Positions 47,956-60,059 of a stretch of DNA of 64,000 nucleotides are shown here, piece by piece. Position 1 is the stretch's first letter. Each line of letters starts with the position of its first letter. A model generated the notes under the pieces. It worked only from the letters and a program-made list of their open reading frames with translations. It did no database searches and was not told the DNA's origin. Source of the stretch: Tamarix chinensis (lineage: Eukaryota > Streptophyta > Magnoliopsida > Caryophyllales > Tamaricaceae); the NCBI GenBank assembly GCA_030549775.1, contig CM060174.1, forward strand, positions 100,084,132 to 100,148,131, in the 5' to 3' direction. The translations under genes and the position numbers were made by a program.

Positions 47956-50900
47956 TCTTTGTCTAAATTTTACCACCAAAATTAAAATTTTCAGAGAGAT
48001 TTTTGGTCTACATTTTGACTACGTTTCATGCATGTATGAGTGTTTTGAATAATTATAAGGAGATAACATGATTGATGATTGTTCTAGTTTTTTTTTTTTT
48101 TGATGACGTACGCAGTACCATCATGGTGTGTATATATATATATATATTGCCTATTTCAGGCTTGGACTGGATTACTAAAATAATGAAGGGTTTCCGATTA
48201 ATTAATTATTTTTCTAGGCTGCATCGGTAATCATTTTGAGTATATTCTTTTTTTTTTCATTTTGGGAATTTTTTTTAAAAAGAATATTCTTAAAATCTCT
48301 AAAAAGCACGAATTAAATAAGATAATACACATGTTGCCGATGGGGGATGTGTATGTAATTATGTATCTTGCTCATTAATTGATCGACGCCTAGCTGGTTT
48401 TCCAATTTGTCACGCTAGGAGATTCCATGTTTTGCGTACAAAAACCTTATACTACTACTACTGCTTAGGCCACCATCACCCCCATTTGGTCTTCAGTTGG
48501 TCCACCAAACAAAACAAATCATGACGTTAGTTTGCCCTGTCTTGAGTTATCCATAGCAAAACAACGGGCGAGAGAGCATTTCCTGATTTTAAAAAAGCTC
48601 GCTCGCCTAGTTGGAAACTTAGGCCCTGCTGAATGCTGATCTTGACTCTTGAGTTTTAATAAAACAACTCGCACGATATAAGTATTAAGTGGGGTATCCG
48701 TATTATCAAACCAGGCAGGGCAACTAGCTAGCCTCCATCTGTGGTCCCCTTTGCTGATTCCCTCTACATGCTTGTCAGTTGTCATACCATACCGTAGTAC
48801 TATTCCGTTAGTGGCTTTGTGTATGTATACATTTTATATTAGATCCGCATCTTCAAATTTAATATTTATAAAATACGGATCAATATTTTAAATATTAAAC
48901 ATTTTATACAATCATAATAATTGGTTTGAAGGATTATAATAATTAGCAACTATCCCCCCCCCTCCTTTTTTTTTAGTACGTCTGTTGTAGCAATATTATA
49001 AATTTTTTTGTTGTTGTTGTTGATGGTAATAATATTTATTATCATAACCTCTCTTTGTAGTTTGGACGCCTTATTTTTTTAAGTTGTCATCCATATACTC
49101 CAAAAATTATCTCTTTTTTAATTTTTCTTATTTTCATTTTTTACCCTCAAATTCTAAATCCCTCCTCCCTTCCCTCCCACTCCAACTCATTCTTCAATCA
49201 AAATTACATCTTTATTAACAAATAAATTAACATCGTAATTAAAATGTGTTGATATGTGAAAAATAATTGTTGAAAAATTAATAACATTTTAATTTATTTA
49301 TTTTAATAAAATAGGAAAAAATACAAATAACCTCATTTTTTTTATGTTAATAACTAACAAAAATCAATATCATGATAACTTATTTATTTTATTCATATGG
49401 AAAAAATAGCATTCAATGAGTAATAAATAAAATTACACAATCCCAATGAATCTATAAATATATTCACATACATATAAACGGATTAAAAAAAAAACCGGGC
49501 ATTGGGATTTGAATGGCTGGTCCGTGGCGTGGGAGGTAGGAGCTAGCATATAGATGATTCATTTGAGTTAAGGAATGCTTAGGGGTGAATTATCGGTGAT
49601 AAGGGTATAATATATGATATAAGCAATTCATCTGTAAAGTCTAAACTCTACGTAAAAATCTAAGGTATATATCTATAGTTTTTTATTATTAATTGAGGTT
49701 TCATTTAATAAATTTAATTTTACATGCCGTATGTTGAAAATTAGAAGTTTGAAAATTTAAGATTAAAGCTTGAAGTTGAAGGAAAGGAGTGGTTGATAAA
49801 ATAGAAGAAGGGGAGATGTAAAATGAGATGAGAAGATGAATGTTGTGGTATATACTGTAAGAATATAATTAACGATAATCGCAGCAATTAAGGAAAATTA
49901 ATTAAGCCAAACCGAGATTAAGAGTTGTGCCGTGATAGAATCACTGCCCTGAAGTGATTTTCGACCGGACAATGGCGCAGATCCCTTCAACGTCGAATCA
50001 CCCCCAAGGTTCACACAACGTTCTTCGATTCCGTGCACTCGGAATAGAAGAATGGAACTTGCAAACATACAATGCCAGATCAGTAGGGTTTTCTGAATTA
50101 GGGTTAGGGTTTCGAAGTGGCCGACGGTGCTCTCCTTCGAAAACAAAAATGATTTTCGGTATGTTTTAAACTCATGAAAATAACATTTAAATAGGCAAAA
50201 AACTGAATGAGGGATTAGTGGAACGTCTCCCACTAAACAGCCCACAAAACCGAAATATTTTAATGAGTAAAAACGCAACCGTCGAAAACCGGAAAAAGAA
50301 AAATGGGTCGGGTCGGATCAAAGACCACACCACACCCAGCCCGGACCGGACGGGCGGGCGGCGGCACACGCGCGTGTGTGTGTGGTATTTATGATCCAGC
50401 CCACAACCCACAAAACAACCCAAACTCATAATTCAAACAACCAAAAGGTGAGGGGATATATAAAGTGAACTAAAAACTTATTCACTTCCAATGTGGGACA
50501 TTGAAAATGCCCACAAGTTGCCATTGCATCCAACAATCCCCCACCAATGGCAAACAGAAGAAAAACCCGATTGATCTGGACAAGGAAGGAGTAACACTTA
50601 AGTATCAATATCACGTGGATTGAATTGATACGTAGTGAAATGAGGCAACAATCGTATCTGAGGAGTGAACGAGTCTTGAACTACTCAGACTTCGATTGAG
50701 ACCCTCACAGCACATGTTTTTACCTTAAATTTGCAAATTCCGCGATAGTAACACAAGCGCTTTTAATGGCCATGCGCACACCTTGGGTACTCATGAGTGC
50801 TCTAGAAAGAAAGCCTCAATCTTTCATAGAAGGCGGCCCACCTTCACACTCACCTAGGTGAATCCATCAAGTGCGTCTCACAAGCACCACCAAATCTGGT

Positions 50901-53900
50901 TATGGATCCATTAAGAGCATAATTATGCTCAACCTTTTAAAATCCAATAATAAGTTCATCATATCCGTCTTAAAAAGGACCACCCAAAATATAGGGCTAT
51001 GAACTTATAAGAGTAGAAAGCTGAACCTTTCCACAAAACACTGCAAGGCGCCATAGGAATGAGAATGTAGTGCAGAGGATTCAAGAGCATGGTATTTACC
51101 ATACCTTCCTCAACTCAAAGGCTTAAGCCCCATTCCCCTCGACGATTCAAGGATAACTCTCCTTGTTAGACCCTTTGTTAGAGGATCTGCTAGATTCCTT
51201 TCGGATCGAACAAACTCTAAAGAGATGACACCATTCCTCAACAGTTGTCTCACACAACTGTGTCTAACACGAATGTGTCTTCTCTTACCATTATAAACAG
51301 TGTTCTTGGCAACACATATAGCTGCCTGTGAATCACAATGCAAGGAAACCGGTACACTAGGTTTCTTCCACAAAGGCACATCGGCCAGCAAGTTCCTTAA
51401 CCATTCTGCCTCTTGACCAGCTAACTCAAGAGCAATAAACTCTGACTCCATGGTGGAGCGAGCTATGCAAGTCTGCTTAGAAGACTTCCAAGATATAGCT
51501 CCTCCTCCCAAGGTAAACACGTAACCACTGGTAGAACTGACTTCATCATTGTCAGAAATCCAATTTGCATCCGTAAATCCCTCTAGAACAGCAGGAAATT
51601 TACAGAAATGCAAACCCCAATCCTTAGTACCTTTAAGGTATCTAAGTAAACGGCGTAGAGCAGTCCAGTGATCGTTACCTGGGTTGTGAGTATATCTACT
51701 CAATCTACTCACAGCATATGCTATGTCAGGTCTAGTACAATTCATCAGGAACATCACGCTACCTATGATTTTAGCATATTCACATTGTGAAACACTCGCT
51801 CCCAGATTCTTTTTCAAATGTATGCTAGGATCATAGGGTGTTTTCACAGGCACGTCATCTTGACACTCAAATTTTTCTAGAAACTTATCAACATAGTGAG
51901 ATTGACTCAAGCAAAAACCATTCACGGTTTTTCTCATTTTAATGCCAAGAATTACATCAGCTTCTCCTAAATCTTTCATTTCGAAATGAGAAGATAAAAA
52001 CATTTTGGTCTCATCGACCACAGACATATTTGTGCCAAGAATCAACATGTCATCTACATATAAGCATATTATCACGCATTCATGTCCAATCAATTTAGAA
52101 TACACACACGAGTCAGATGCATTTGCTATATAACCATCACTGACTAAAGTCTGGTCAAACTTTTCATACCATTGTTTAGGAGCTTGTTTAAGGCCATACA
52201 ATGACTTTCTCAATCTACACACTTTAGTCTCCTGACCTTCAACCTCACAGCCCTCGGGCTGCTCCACATAGATCTCCTCCTTTAGGTCGCCATTCAGAAA
52301 TGCTGTTTTCACATCCATTTGATGGACTATAAGTCCATGGATAGCAGCCAAAGCAACCAAGGATCGGATTGTGGCAATCTTAGTCACAGGAGAATAAGTA
52401 TCGAAAAAGTCAACGTCTTTCTTTTGCTTGTAGCCTACAGCTACTAAACTAGCCTTAAACTTATCAATGGTTCCGTCAGTTCTTAATTTCTTTCTGAAGA
52501 CCCATTTGCATCTTATTGGTTTACAACCTTTAGGCAAATCAACCAAATCCCAAGTATGATTGGACATAATCGATTCTAACTCATTTTTAATTGCTTCTTT
52601 CCAAAAACTAGCATCAACAGAAGTTACTGCTTCCTTATAGGATTTAGGATCCTCTTCAATTAGAAATGTAGACACAAAGTCAACATTAATCATATCAATG
52701 TCATCATTTTCAACAAGAAAAGCAGTGATAAAATCAGGTCCAAAGCTAGTTTCTAGTCTCCGTCTTTTACTCCTCCTAGGCTCATGAATATTATCATTTT
52801 CATTTTCAAGAGATGATGAGGAAGACAAAGGCACAGTAGAAGCATCAGAAGAGCAAGCAATTTCACATGCATTCTTTTTCAAAGGAAACACATTCTCAAA
52901 AAATTCTGCATTTCTAGATTCACAAATAGAATAATCATTCAAACACAAAAATCTATATGCAGCACTATTTTGAGCATACCCAATGAATGCACAGTCAAAC
53001 GTCTTTGTTCCCACGTTGGTTTTTCTAAAGTCTGGTAAACCAACTTTAGCTAGACACCCCCACACTTTCAAAATTTTCAGATTAGGTTCAAAACCTTTCC
53101 ACAGTTCATAGGGAGTCTTGTCTAGTTTCTTATGGGGAACCCGATTTAAAACATAGCATGCAGATAGGACAGCCTCCCCCCACATTTGGTCAGACATACC
53201 AGAACTCAAAAGCATAGCATTCATCATTTCTTTTAGAGTTCTATTCTTTCTTTCTGCAACACCATTTTGTTGGGGAGTATAAGGGGCACTAGTTTCATGT
53301 ATTATACCATGATTATCACAAAATTCCTTTAAAAAACTAGTTCCATATTCACCACCCCTATCAGACCTAAGCCTCTTAATCTTTCGGTCCAATTGGTTTT
53401 CCACTTCTGCTTTATACTTTAAGAACATACCTTCAGTCTCATCTTTAGACCTAAGGAGGAAAACTCTAGTATATCTCGAATAATCATCGATGAATGTCAC
53501 ATAATACCGTTTTCCTCCTCTACTCTCGGTGTTCTTAAAATCAGCTAGATCAGTATGAATTAATTCAAGCAATTCCGTTGTTCTCGCTGTGACTGGTTTA
53601 AAGGGCTTTTTAACATACTTGGCTTCCACACAAACGGGACACTTCTCATAATCATTAGTGTCCAACACATTAATTAAATTCATTCGTTTCAGTTTGTTTA
53701 TGGAAGCCACATTCACATGCCCTAGTCTACCATGCCACACAGATACGGATTCAACAATATAAGCAGAAGAAGAACCAATTTCATTAATAGGAGCAGAAAT
53801 AACGTTCAGAACAAAAAGTCCATCAGACAGATACCCCTTACCCACAAATTCCCCATTTTTGGTCAACACGACCTTATCAGCCTCAAAAACTAGTTTCAAA

Positions 53901-56900
53901 CCAGCCCTATTAAGCAAGCTACCAGAAACTAAGTTCCTACGGAGGGAGGGGACATACAACACATCATTCAACATTAAAGACTTTCCAGAGGTAAGTTTCA
54001 GAAGGACCTTTCCTTTTCCCAGAACTCCAGCAGTTGCAGAGTTTCCCATGAAGACATGCTCTCCATCTGTAGCATCCTGGAATTGGTGGAATAGTTCTCG
54101 GTTCGCGCACAGGTGCTTTGAAGCTCCGGTGTCCAGGATCCAATCTGTCTTGTTCTCAACCAGATTAGCTTCCACAACCACAGCAGCTATCACTTCCTCT
54201 GTCTCAGCAACATTAGCTTGAGGAGCAGGAGGACCACCACCTTGTTGATTCTGAGTCTGCGGGCCCTTTCTCTTAAAGCATTGATAAGCTTTATGACCTG
54301 ACTTACCACACACATAACAGGTGAGCTGTTTCTTCTGAATTCGAGTGTCACCTTTCTTGAAGTTAGGTTGACCTTTCGCTTGACCCTTTTTCTGAGTCCA
54401 TTTGCCTTTTCCCTTAGACTTGTCAGCTCTAGCAGAAGACTCTACTATATTAGCACTCATTGAACCTGAGGCATAACGAACTCGGTTGTCCTTCAAGCGG
54501 TTCGCCTCTTCTGTCCTCATATGACTGATTAACTCTGGCAAGGTCAAATCCCTCTTCTTATGCTTCAGATGGTTTCTGAAATCGCTCCAGGATGGAGGGA
54601 ACTTTTCTACCAGCATGTTGGCCTGAAAAGTTTCACAGATCTTCATTCCTTCACCCAATACTTCAGCAACCAGCAGCTCGTAATCATGCACTTGGTTCAT
54701 AATCTGCTTGTCATCAACCATTTAAAATCTTAAAAGATTTCCCACAGCGTATTTCTTTCTACCTGCTTCATCTGACCCATACTTGATCTTTAGGGTGTCC
54801 CAGATATCCTTGGAATATTCAACACTAAAGAACATGTCAAAGAGCTTGTTGTTCATGTGCTGAAGAATATGACCACGAACGGTTTTGTTATCCCGTTCGT
54901 ATTTTTCTATCGCAGCTTCATCATCCTTCTTTTTAGCAGGAAGAGCCGGGGTAGCAGTTGGAGTAGCAGAATCTTCATCCGTCTCAATCGGAATTGGTGG
55001 ATCGGTGAAAAGAACATAATCAACTTCTAACGCTTCAAACAGAATAGTCATCCTCTGAGACCACCGACGGTAGTTGGTACCATCAAGAGGTTCAACTTTC
55101 GACATATCGGGGATGACTCTTGGTACACTTAAAGCCATTTCAATCCACAACCAAACGACACCGAGATTCCAATGCAAGAGTACTAAACACAGGAGGTCAA
55201 AAGAACTTCGAATATGAACCAATTTATGCAGCAAGAATTCGAATAAGATTCCTTTAATGGAGCCAACAAATTTCAGCAAAAAAAAAACGATACTATGAAG
55301 AGGCCAAAAAACCGAAGCCGAGACTAGTATATATTCGACTTCTATACCACAGCAGGCCGAATGTAACCAATAACACCAAGCAGCAACAATAGTCGAACAA
55401 AGGAAGAATAAACTCGGCCAAATTAATCTCGAAATTAATCACTTGATCCAATAATTAAACGAACCAAACGAAGCAGCACAATTGGAACGATAATTGCCAC
55501 GAAATCGCAATAATAGCACCACGGAAAATCACTTCAGATTGTAAGAATATAATTAACGATAATCGCAGCAATTAAGGAAAATTAATTAAGCCAAACCGAG
55601 ATTAAGAGTTGTGCCGTGATAGAATCACTGCCCTGAAGTGATTTTCGACCGGACAATGGCGCAGATCCCTTCAACGTCGAATCACCCCCAAGGTTCACAC
55701 AACGTTCTTCGATTCCGTGCACTCGGAATAGAAGAATGGAACTTGCAAACATACAATGCCAGATCAGTAGGGTTTTCTGAATTAGGGTTAGGGTTTCGAA
55801 GTGGCCGACGGTGCTCTCCTTCGAAAACAAAAATGATTTTCGGTATGTTTTAAACTCATGAAAATAACATTTAAATAGGCAAAAAACTGAATGAGGGATT
55901 AGTGGAACGTCTCCCACTAAACAGCCCACAAAACCGAAATATTTTAATGAGTAAAAACGCAACCGTCGAAAACCGGAAAAAGAAAAATGGGTCGGGTCGG
56001 ATCAAAGACCACACCCCGCCCGGCCCGGCCCGGCCCGGACGGGCGGCGGCACACGCGCGTGTGTGTGTGGTATTTATGATCCAGCCCACAACCCACAAAA
56101 CAACCCAAACTCATAATTCAAACAACCAAAAGGTGAAGGGATATATAAAGTGAACTAAAAACTTATTCACTTCCAATGTGGGACATTGAAAATGCCCACA
56201 AGTTGTCATTGCATCCAACATATACCAAGAAAAAAAATATAAAAAATTCTTTTAAGTAGGGCGGACTTATCCAACTAACGGCACCCTATTATTTATTATT
56301 TATTACCTATTGTTGATGTGGACTAGTTTCATAATAATAACGTCGCTCTCTCTGTTGGCAGGGTCTGGTCCAATATTTCAGTCTGGTCGAAGGCTGCCTG
56401 TCGCTGGTAAAATCCTACGAAGCCAAACGCAAGTTGACCTACGACTGGATAGTTAGAACACGAGTAGACGGCTACTGGTCCGCCCCACTCTCTCCTTCCA
56501 GCTTCATCCCATCTCGCTACGTCGTCCCTCCCGGCTCGTCCTACGGCGGCCTCAACGACCGTCTGGGTATCGGCGACCGCAACACCTCAACCATCGCGCT
56601 CTCGCGCATCTCCCTCATACCCTCCCTCGACTCAGCCGGCTACCGCCAGCTCAACTCCGAATCCGCCTTCAAGGCCCAACTCACGACCCACAAAGTCCCC
56701 TACACCCTAGTATCCCAACCCTTCTGCATCGTCACGGACCGGCGCTACGGGTTTCCTCTGGGCCAGTTCGGCGTCCCGGTGGCTTCGATCTCCAGCGAGG
56801 GCCCCCTGAGCGGGGCCAAGTGCAGGCCGTGTAGGGAGTTCTGTTCGGGGAGCTGCGTGGCGGAGGCGATGAATGAATTGGATCGAGGGTGGAGCTGGAC

Positions 56901-57138
56901 GGAGTGGGGGAAAGGGACGAAGCTGTGTGACGCGCAGGGTGAGTGGGAAAAGGGATGGGAGAAGATCTTTGATGGGGCTGCCGGGAAGAAGCTGGCGAAG
57001 GAGAGGAGGAAGGTTAGGGATTTGAAGGTGGAGGAGTGTGTAGTTGGGTTTGGACAGATGAAGGAGAAGGCGGGAATTTGGGATACTCCGTCCGTGCTTA
57101 GGATGTGTAGGCTTGGATTACTTGGAGAAACTAAATGA
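45451..57138 (+). CDS. Type II membrane protein, plant DUF7796-like (At4g12700/At2g04280 type)
   Basis: Two exons, 45451-45975 and 56362-57138, encode 433 aa. Donor CAG|GTTCGT and acceptor GGCAG|GGTCTG join in phase 0, giving SPNGIQ then GLVQYF as in the family. The ATG at 45451 follows an A-rich leader; Met10 or Met11 are alternatives. A short basic N-terminus is followed by one hydrophobic segment (about residues 24-40), then a Ser/Pro linker. The conserved domain starts [20 protein letters not shown] and includes [57 protein letters not shown] and a Cys-rich [14 protein letters not shown] single N-terminal anchor suggests a Golgi/ER luminal domain. The family is uncharacterised, and I propose no reaction. 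The 10.4 kb intron holds an antisense Copia element. Confidence 0.88.
46108..49850. other. Intron 1 of the DUF7796-like gene, left part
   Basis: AT-rich intronic DNA with no recognisable exon or element. It holds short simple repeats: (TA)n near 48130-48146 and a C-run near 48956. No gene seen. Confidence 0.6.
47914..47955. repeat. (ATT)n microsatellite
   Basis: About 14 ATT units within the intron. Confidence 0.9.
49851..49855. repeat. Target-site duplication TATAC (left)
   Basis: Identical to 56221-56225, flanking the Copia element. Confidence 0.95.
49856..50535 (-). repeat. Copia 3' LTR, 680 bp
   Basis: Shares a 126-codon open frame with the other LTR (49898-50278 here), probably incidental. 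Differs from the 5' LTR mainly at about 50325-50365. Confidence 0.93.
51110..54721 (-). pseudogene. Copia gag (C-terminal)-protease-integrase-RT-RNase H
   Basis: 1203 codons with no further break. Zinc knuckle [14 protein letters not shown] is near residue 135 and protease [12 protein letters not shown] near 193. The integrase has HGRLGHVN and CPVCVEAKY, then [21 protein letters not shown] and [19 protein letters not shown] has [22 protein letters not shown] and LYVDDMLI. RNase H has [30 protein letters not shown] and [10 protein letters not shown]. The frame ends normally, a short distance before the polypurine tract. It directly continues the frame upstream of the stop at 54722, so the original product was one polyprotein. 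Confidence 0.93.
54722..55138 (-). pseudogene. Copia gag, N-terminal part, ended by an in-frame stop
   Basis: Starts at ATG 55138 (MALSVPRVI). The gag hallmark [13 protein letters not shown] is near residue 20, and [22 protein letters not shown] lies near the end. TAA at 54722-54724 interrupts the frame where relatives read through. The next codon is ATG in the same frame. A one-base change or transcript-level readthrough are both possible. The frame is also open upstream of the ATG to 55279 without a plausible start. Confidence 0.88.
55540..56220 (-). repeat. Copia 5' LTR, 681 bp
   Basis: On the coding strand it starts TGTTGGATGCAATGAC and ends ATTCTTACA. A CATAAATA TATA-like box lies near 56068-56076. 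The plus-strand site at 55633-55646 is the inverse of 55524-55537 in the leader. Confidence 0.93.
56221..56225. repeat. Target-site duplication TATAC (right)
   Basis: Pairs with 49851-49855. Confidence 0.95.
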
Positions 57139-59031
57139 GTTGACACTGAGGGTGATCTGTTTTTGTTTTTGGTTTTTTTGTTTCTCTCTATGGGTCATGA
57201 TAGGTTTGGTACAGGTCCACAGGATGACGTTGGTTTTGACTTTGGATAGCCTTATAGTTGGTTTTTTTTTTTTTCAATTGCTTCTTTTTTCACATATATA
57301 AAAATTGTGCAGGAGTAAGGAGAAAAGAAAGGGAAAAGAAAGTTTCGAAGAGCGGATGGATCCGATGGTGGTTAATTAGTGTTAAAATAGATTGAACGCA
57401 GAGCTTAGGTGGATATATATGAGATTTCAATAATTTAGCGCGTGTTTTCATTTATGTTTACCTCACTGTCTGACCGCCGTAAATGAGATTGAAGTACTGA
57501 ATCAAATTGATACTTCCAGTATCGTTTTCTTTCTTTGCATGCATGCGTGCGTCATTATGTCCTAAATAGGATTTCGAATAATTTTAGGGGAAAAAAAAGC
57601 ATATTCAGCCCGAAAGGTAAGGGAGCCCGACTTTGATTCGGTTGGAAGCAACTCCTAATACTTGCCATCTTTTGCCGTTTTTGAGTATTACTTGAGCGAG
57701 CTACAAGGCGGGGGTTGTCACCAACATCGAAGGACATTGCGAGATGTTTTCCGAATGTAAAATACTCTCAGTTTTTTTTTTTTTTTTTTAAATATTGCAC
57801 AATACATAACTTCTTCTCTGTCCTTTTGATTTGAACGATGTGGTCAACGCCTGTCATTTTTTCCCTATCACAAGGAAGCCACATTACTTCGAAGGCCCTC
57901 AAGACTTGCATGATGTGGATGACATGGAGTGCAGAACGATCAAGTTCGACATTTTTTTTTAATAATAGTAAAAAAAAAAACATTCTTGGCATGTATAAAT
58001 ATTTACTATGAACAGTTATAAAAATATATATATATATAAGAGCCTCCATGGCGGCGTGACAAAAATTTTATTGCATCCGTTGCTTCGACGCAACACGCTA
58101 CAGCAACGGCGCAGCAGGATCAATAAATTACATCGGACACTATTTTCTACGCCGACGCAACATCCAAACAATGCTGCATGTTTTTAATATTTTAATAACA
58201 AATAATAAAAACTTTATAATAATTTCTTCATTATTTGATCAATAAAAAAAATTATCAATATTTTCTACCAAGTGTCAATGTTTTATTTGTTAGTTAGATT
58301 TTTTTGGATAATTTATTATCCTCATTATTATCTTCATATTTTTTTTTAAATAATGAATTTCAGAATCTATAAATAGATTGCCTCCATATCATATTTTTCA
58401 CAGCATCTTCCATCTTTTATTATTATTGTTGTCATTATTTTTATTGTTATTATTATTAATTAGCTATAAATCTATTTTAATGCCTCTTTTTTTTAATAAA
58501 AAAAAAGAGAGAGACTAAATTACTCTTATTTAGTTACTATTACTGTTATTATTAATGTTATTAGTTATAACTTTATTTATGTTACTCTTATTTGGTTATT
58601 GTTAGTATTGTTGTTGTTATTATCTACTAAAAATTTATTTAGTTACTCTTATCTAGTTATTATTATTATTATTATTATTAGTCTTATTAATTAATATTTA
58701 TTAATAATAATAACTATCTAGTTAAAAATTTATTTAGTTACTCTTATCTAGTTATTTTTGTTGTTATTATTAGTCTTATTAATTAATATTTATGTTAGTA
58801 TATTTTATTTCTATTGTCATTGTCTTTATTATGGTTGTTAATGTTATTATTAATTACTATTAGAAATTGTTGATCTTCTTTATTTTTACTACTACTACTA
58901 CTATAAACTCTATTAATTTTTTATTTAACACTAATATTGTAATTATTGTAATAGTTACCTTCAAAATGGATTCATATTGTACCATCAACAAAGGCAAAGG
59001 TAGAGTTAGAAAGCAACTAATTCCATAAGCT
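57139..59031. other. 3' flank of the DUF7796-like gene and AT-rich DNA
   Basis: The first few hundred bases should hold the 3' UTR. The 58420-58900 interval is dominated by TTATTA-type low-complexity sequence. A GC-richer island at 58045-58180 (GACGCAACA repeated) was not identified. No gene supported. Confidence 0.5.
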
Positions 59032-59443
59032 CATCCACCCCGTCAACAACCACAAAGTAGCCAACTTCGTCAAGGTACACAACATATTCAAAATATGCAA
59101 AATTATGGAGTCCAAGTACCTAATATGGAATATTGGGAAAATTCTCAAATAAATTCCAATACCCCAAACCTTTCACAACAATTCCAACAATTTGATTGTT
59201 ACACACCAACTCTAGATCAATCACAAGCTCGAATTTTTCCACCCACTCAATACAGTCAGAACTCACCACCATTTTCTCAACATCAACCTCAACATCCATC
59301 ATCTAGACAATTCGATTCGTACTCACCAAACCACTCTTATCCACAAGCTCAAACTTTTCTACCCACTCAATCTGAAAGATGAAATTTTAATCAAGGAGGT
59401 TATTCACCGGAACCTTCGATAGATCAACACCCTATGACTCCTG
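59032..59443 (+). pseudogene. Gln/Pro/Ser-rich reading frame, cut by an LTR
   Basis: An open frame from about 59032 to a TGA at 59380-59382, resuming in the same frame to 59443. It is rich in Gln, Pro, Ser, Tyr and Asn, with an imperfect internal duplication (FDCYTPTLDQSQARIFPPTQ and FDSYSPNHSYPQAQTFLPTQ). Such low-complexity N-termini occur in the accessory proteins of plant PIF/Harbinger elements, but no diagnostic domain follows because the LTR at 59444 interrupts it. An ATG at 58965 starts a nearby frame that stops after about 20 codons. Confidence 0.35.
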
Positions 59444-60059
59444 TGTAATCTCCTAAAATTTTAAAAGTCTATAATTTAATAAATCACTTTTTATTTGGGA
59501 TAATTTAGCTTTTAAACTTACTTAATTTAATTATTTTGAGAATTTTACCTTTTAATTTATTTAATTTAACTATTTTGCGGATTTGTGTGTATATATAATT
59601 AAATGTGAATATTTAATAAATTAAAATAAATAAATTGTTATTTTATCATACCCATTCCATTTAAATAACGTTTCAAACCAATATTTTCTAAAATTTACCT
59701 TTTAAACCAATATATTAAAATATATTAAGTTAAATTATTAAAATTTGTTTATCTACATCAAAAAAAATCATAATTTAAGAATTATGGCAGAATAATAATT
59801 TATTAGGAAAAATTAAGAAAATAAATTATTTTATTAAATAAAGAGGAAAATAATTGAGGAAAATAAAGATAAATTAATAAATAAATTATTTAGAAAATTT
59901 TTGGATATTTTACTAATTAAAATAGAAGTTAAGGAAAATTTATCCAAAATAACCTAATTAATCTAAAAATGAATTTAATTATTATACTTAAAATAATTAT
60001 TATTAAAATTAAATATCTAAATTAAGCATATAAATAAATAAAGACCAATACTCCAACCC

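Larger units (their letters stand above)
49856..56220 (-). mobile_element. Nearly intact Copia retrotransposon, 6.4 kb, in an intron
   Basis: LTRs of 680 bp (49856-50535) and 681 bp (55540-56220) differ at a few positions, mostly in a GC-rich slippage-prone stretch. Both have TG...CA ends, and a perfect TATAC target duplication flanks the element. On the coding (minus) strand a polypurine tract, GGTGGGGGAT, abuts the 3' LTR. One long gag-pol frame is broken by a single stop. Order is gag, protease, integrase, RT, RNase H, as in Copia. It is antisense to the host gene. The sequence at the primer-binding position does not match initiator tRNA-Met. I did not assign a lineage. Confidence 0.95.

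Noticed and set aside
49898..50278. 126-codon frame repeated identically at 55582-55962, as if a duplicated gene
   Set aside because: Both copies are inside the Copia LTRs, so identity is explained by the LTR pair; no known domain.
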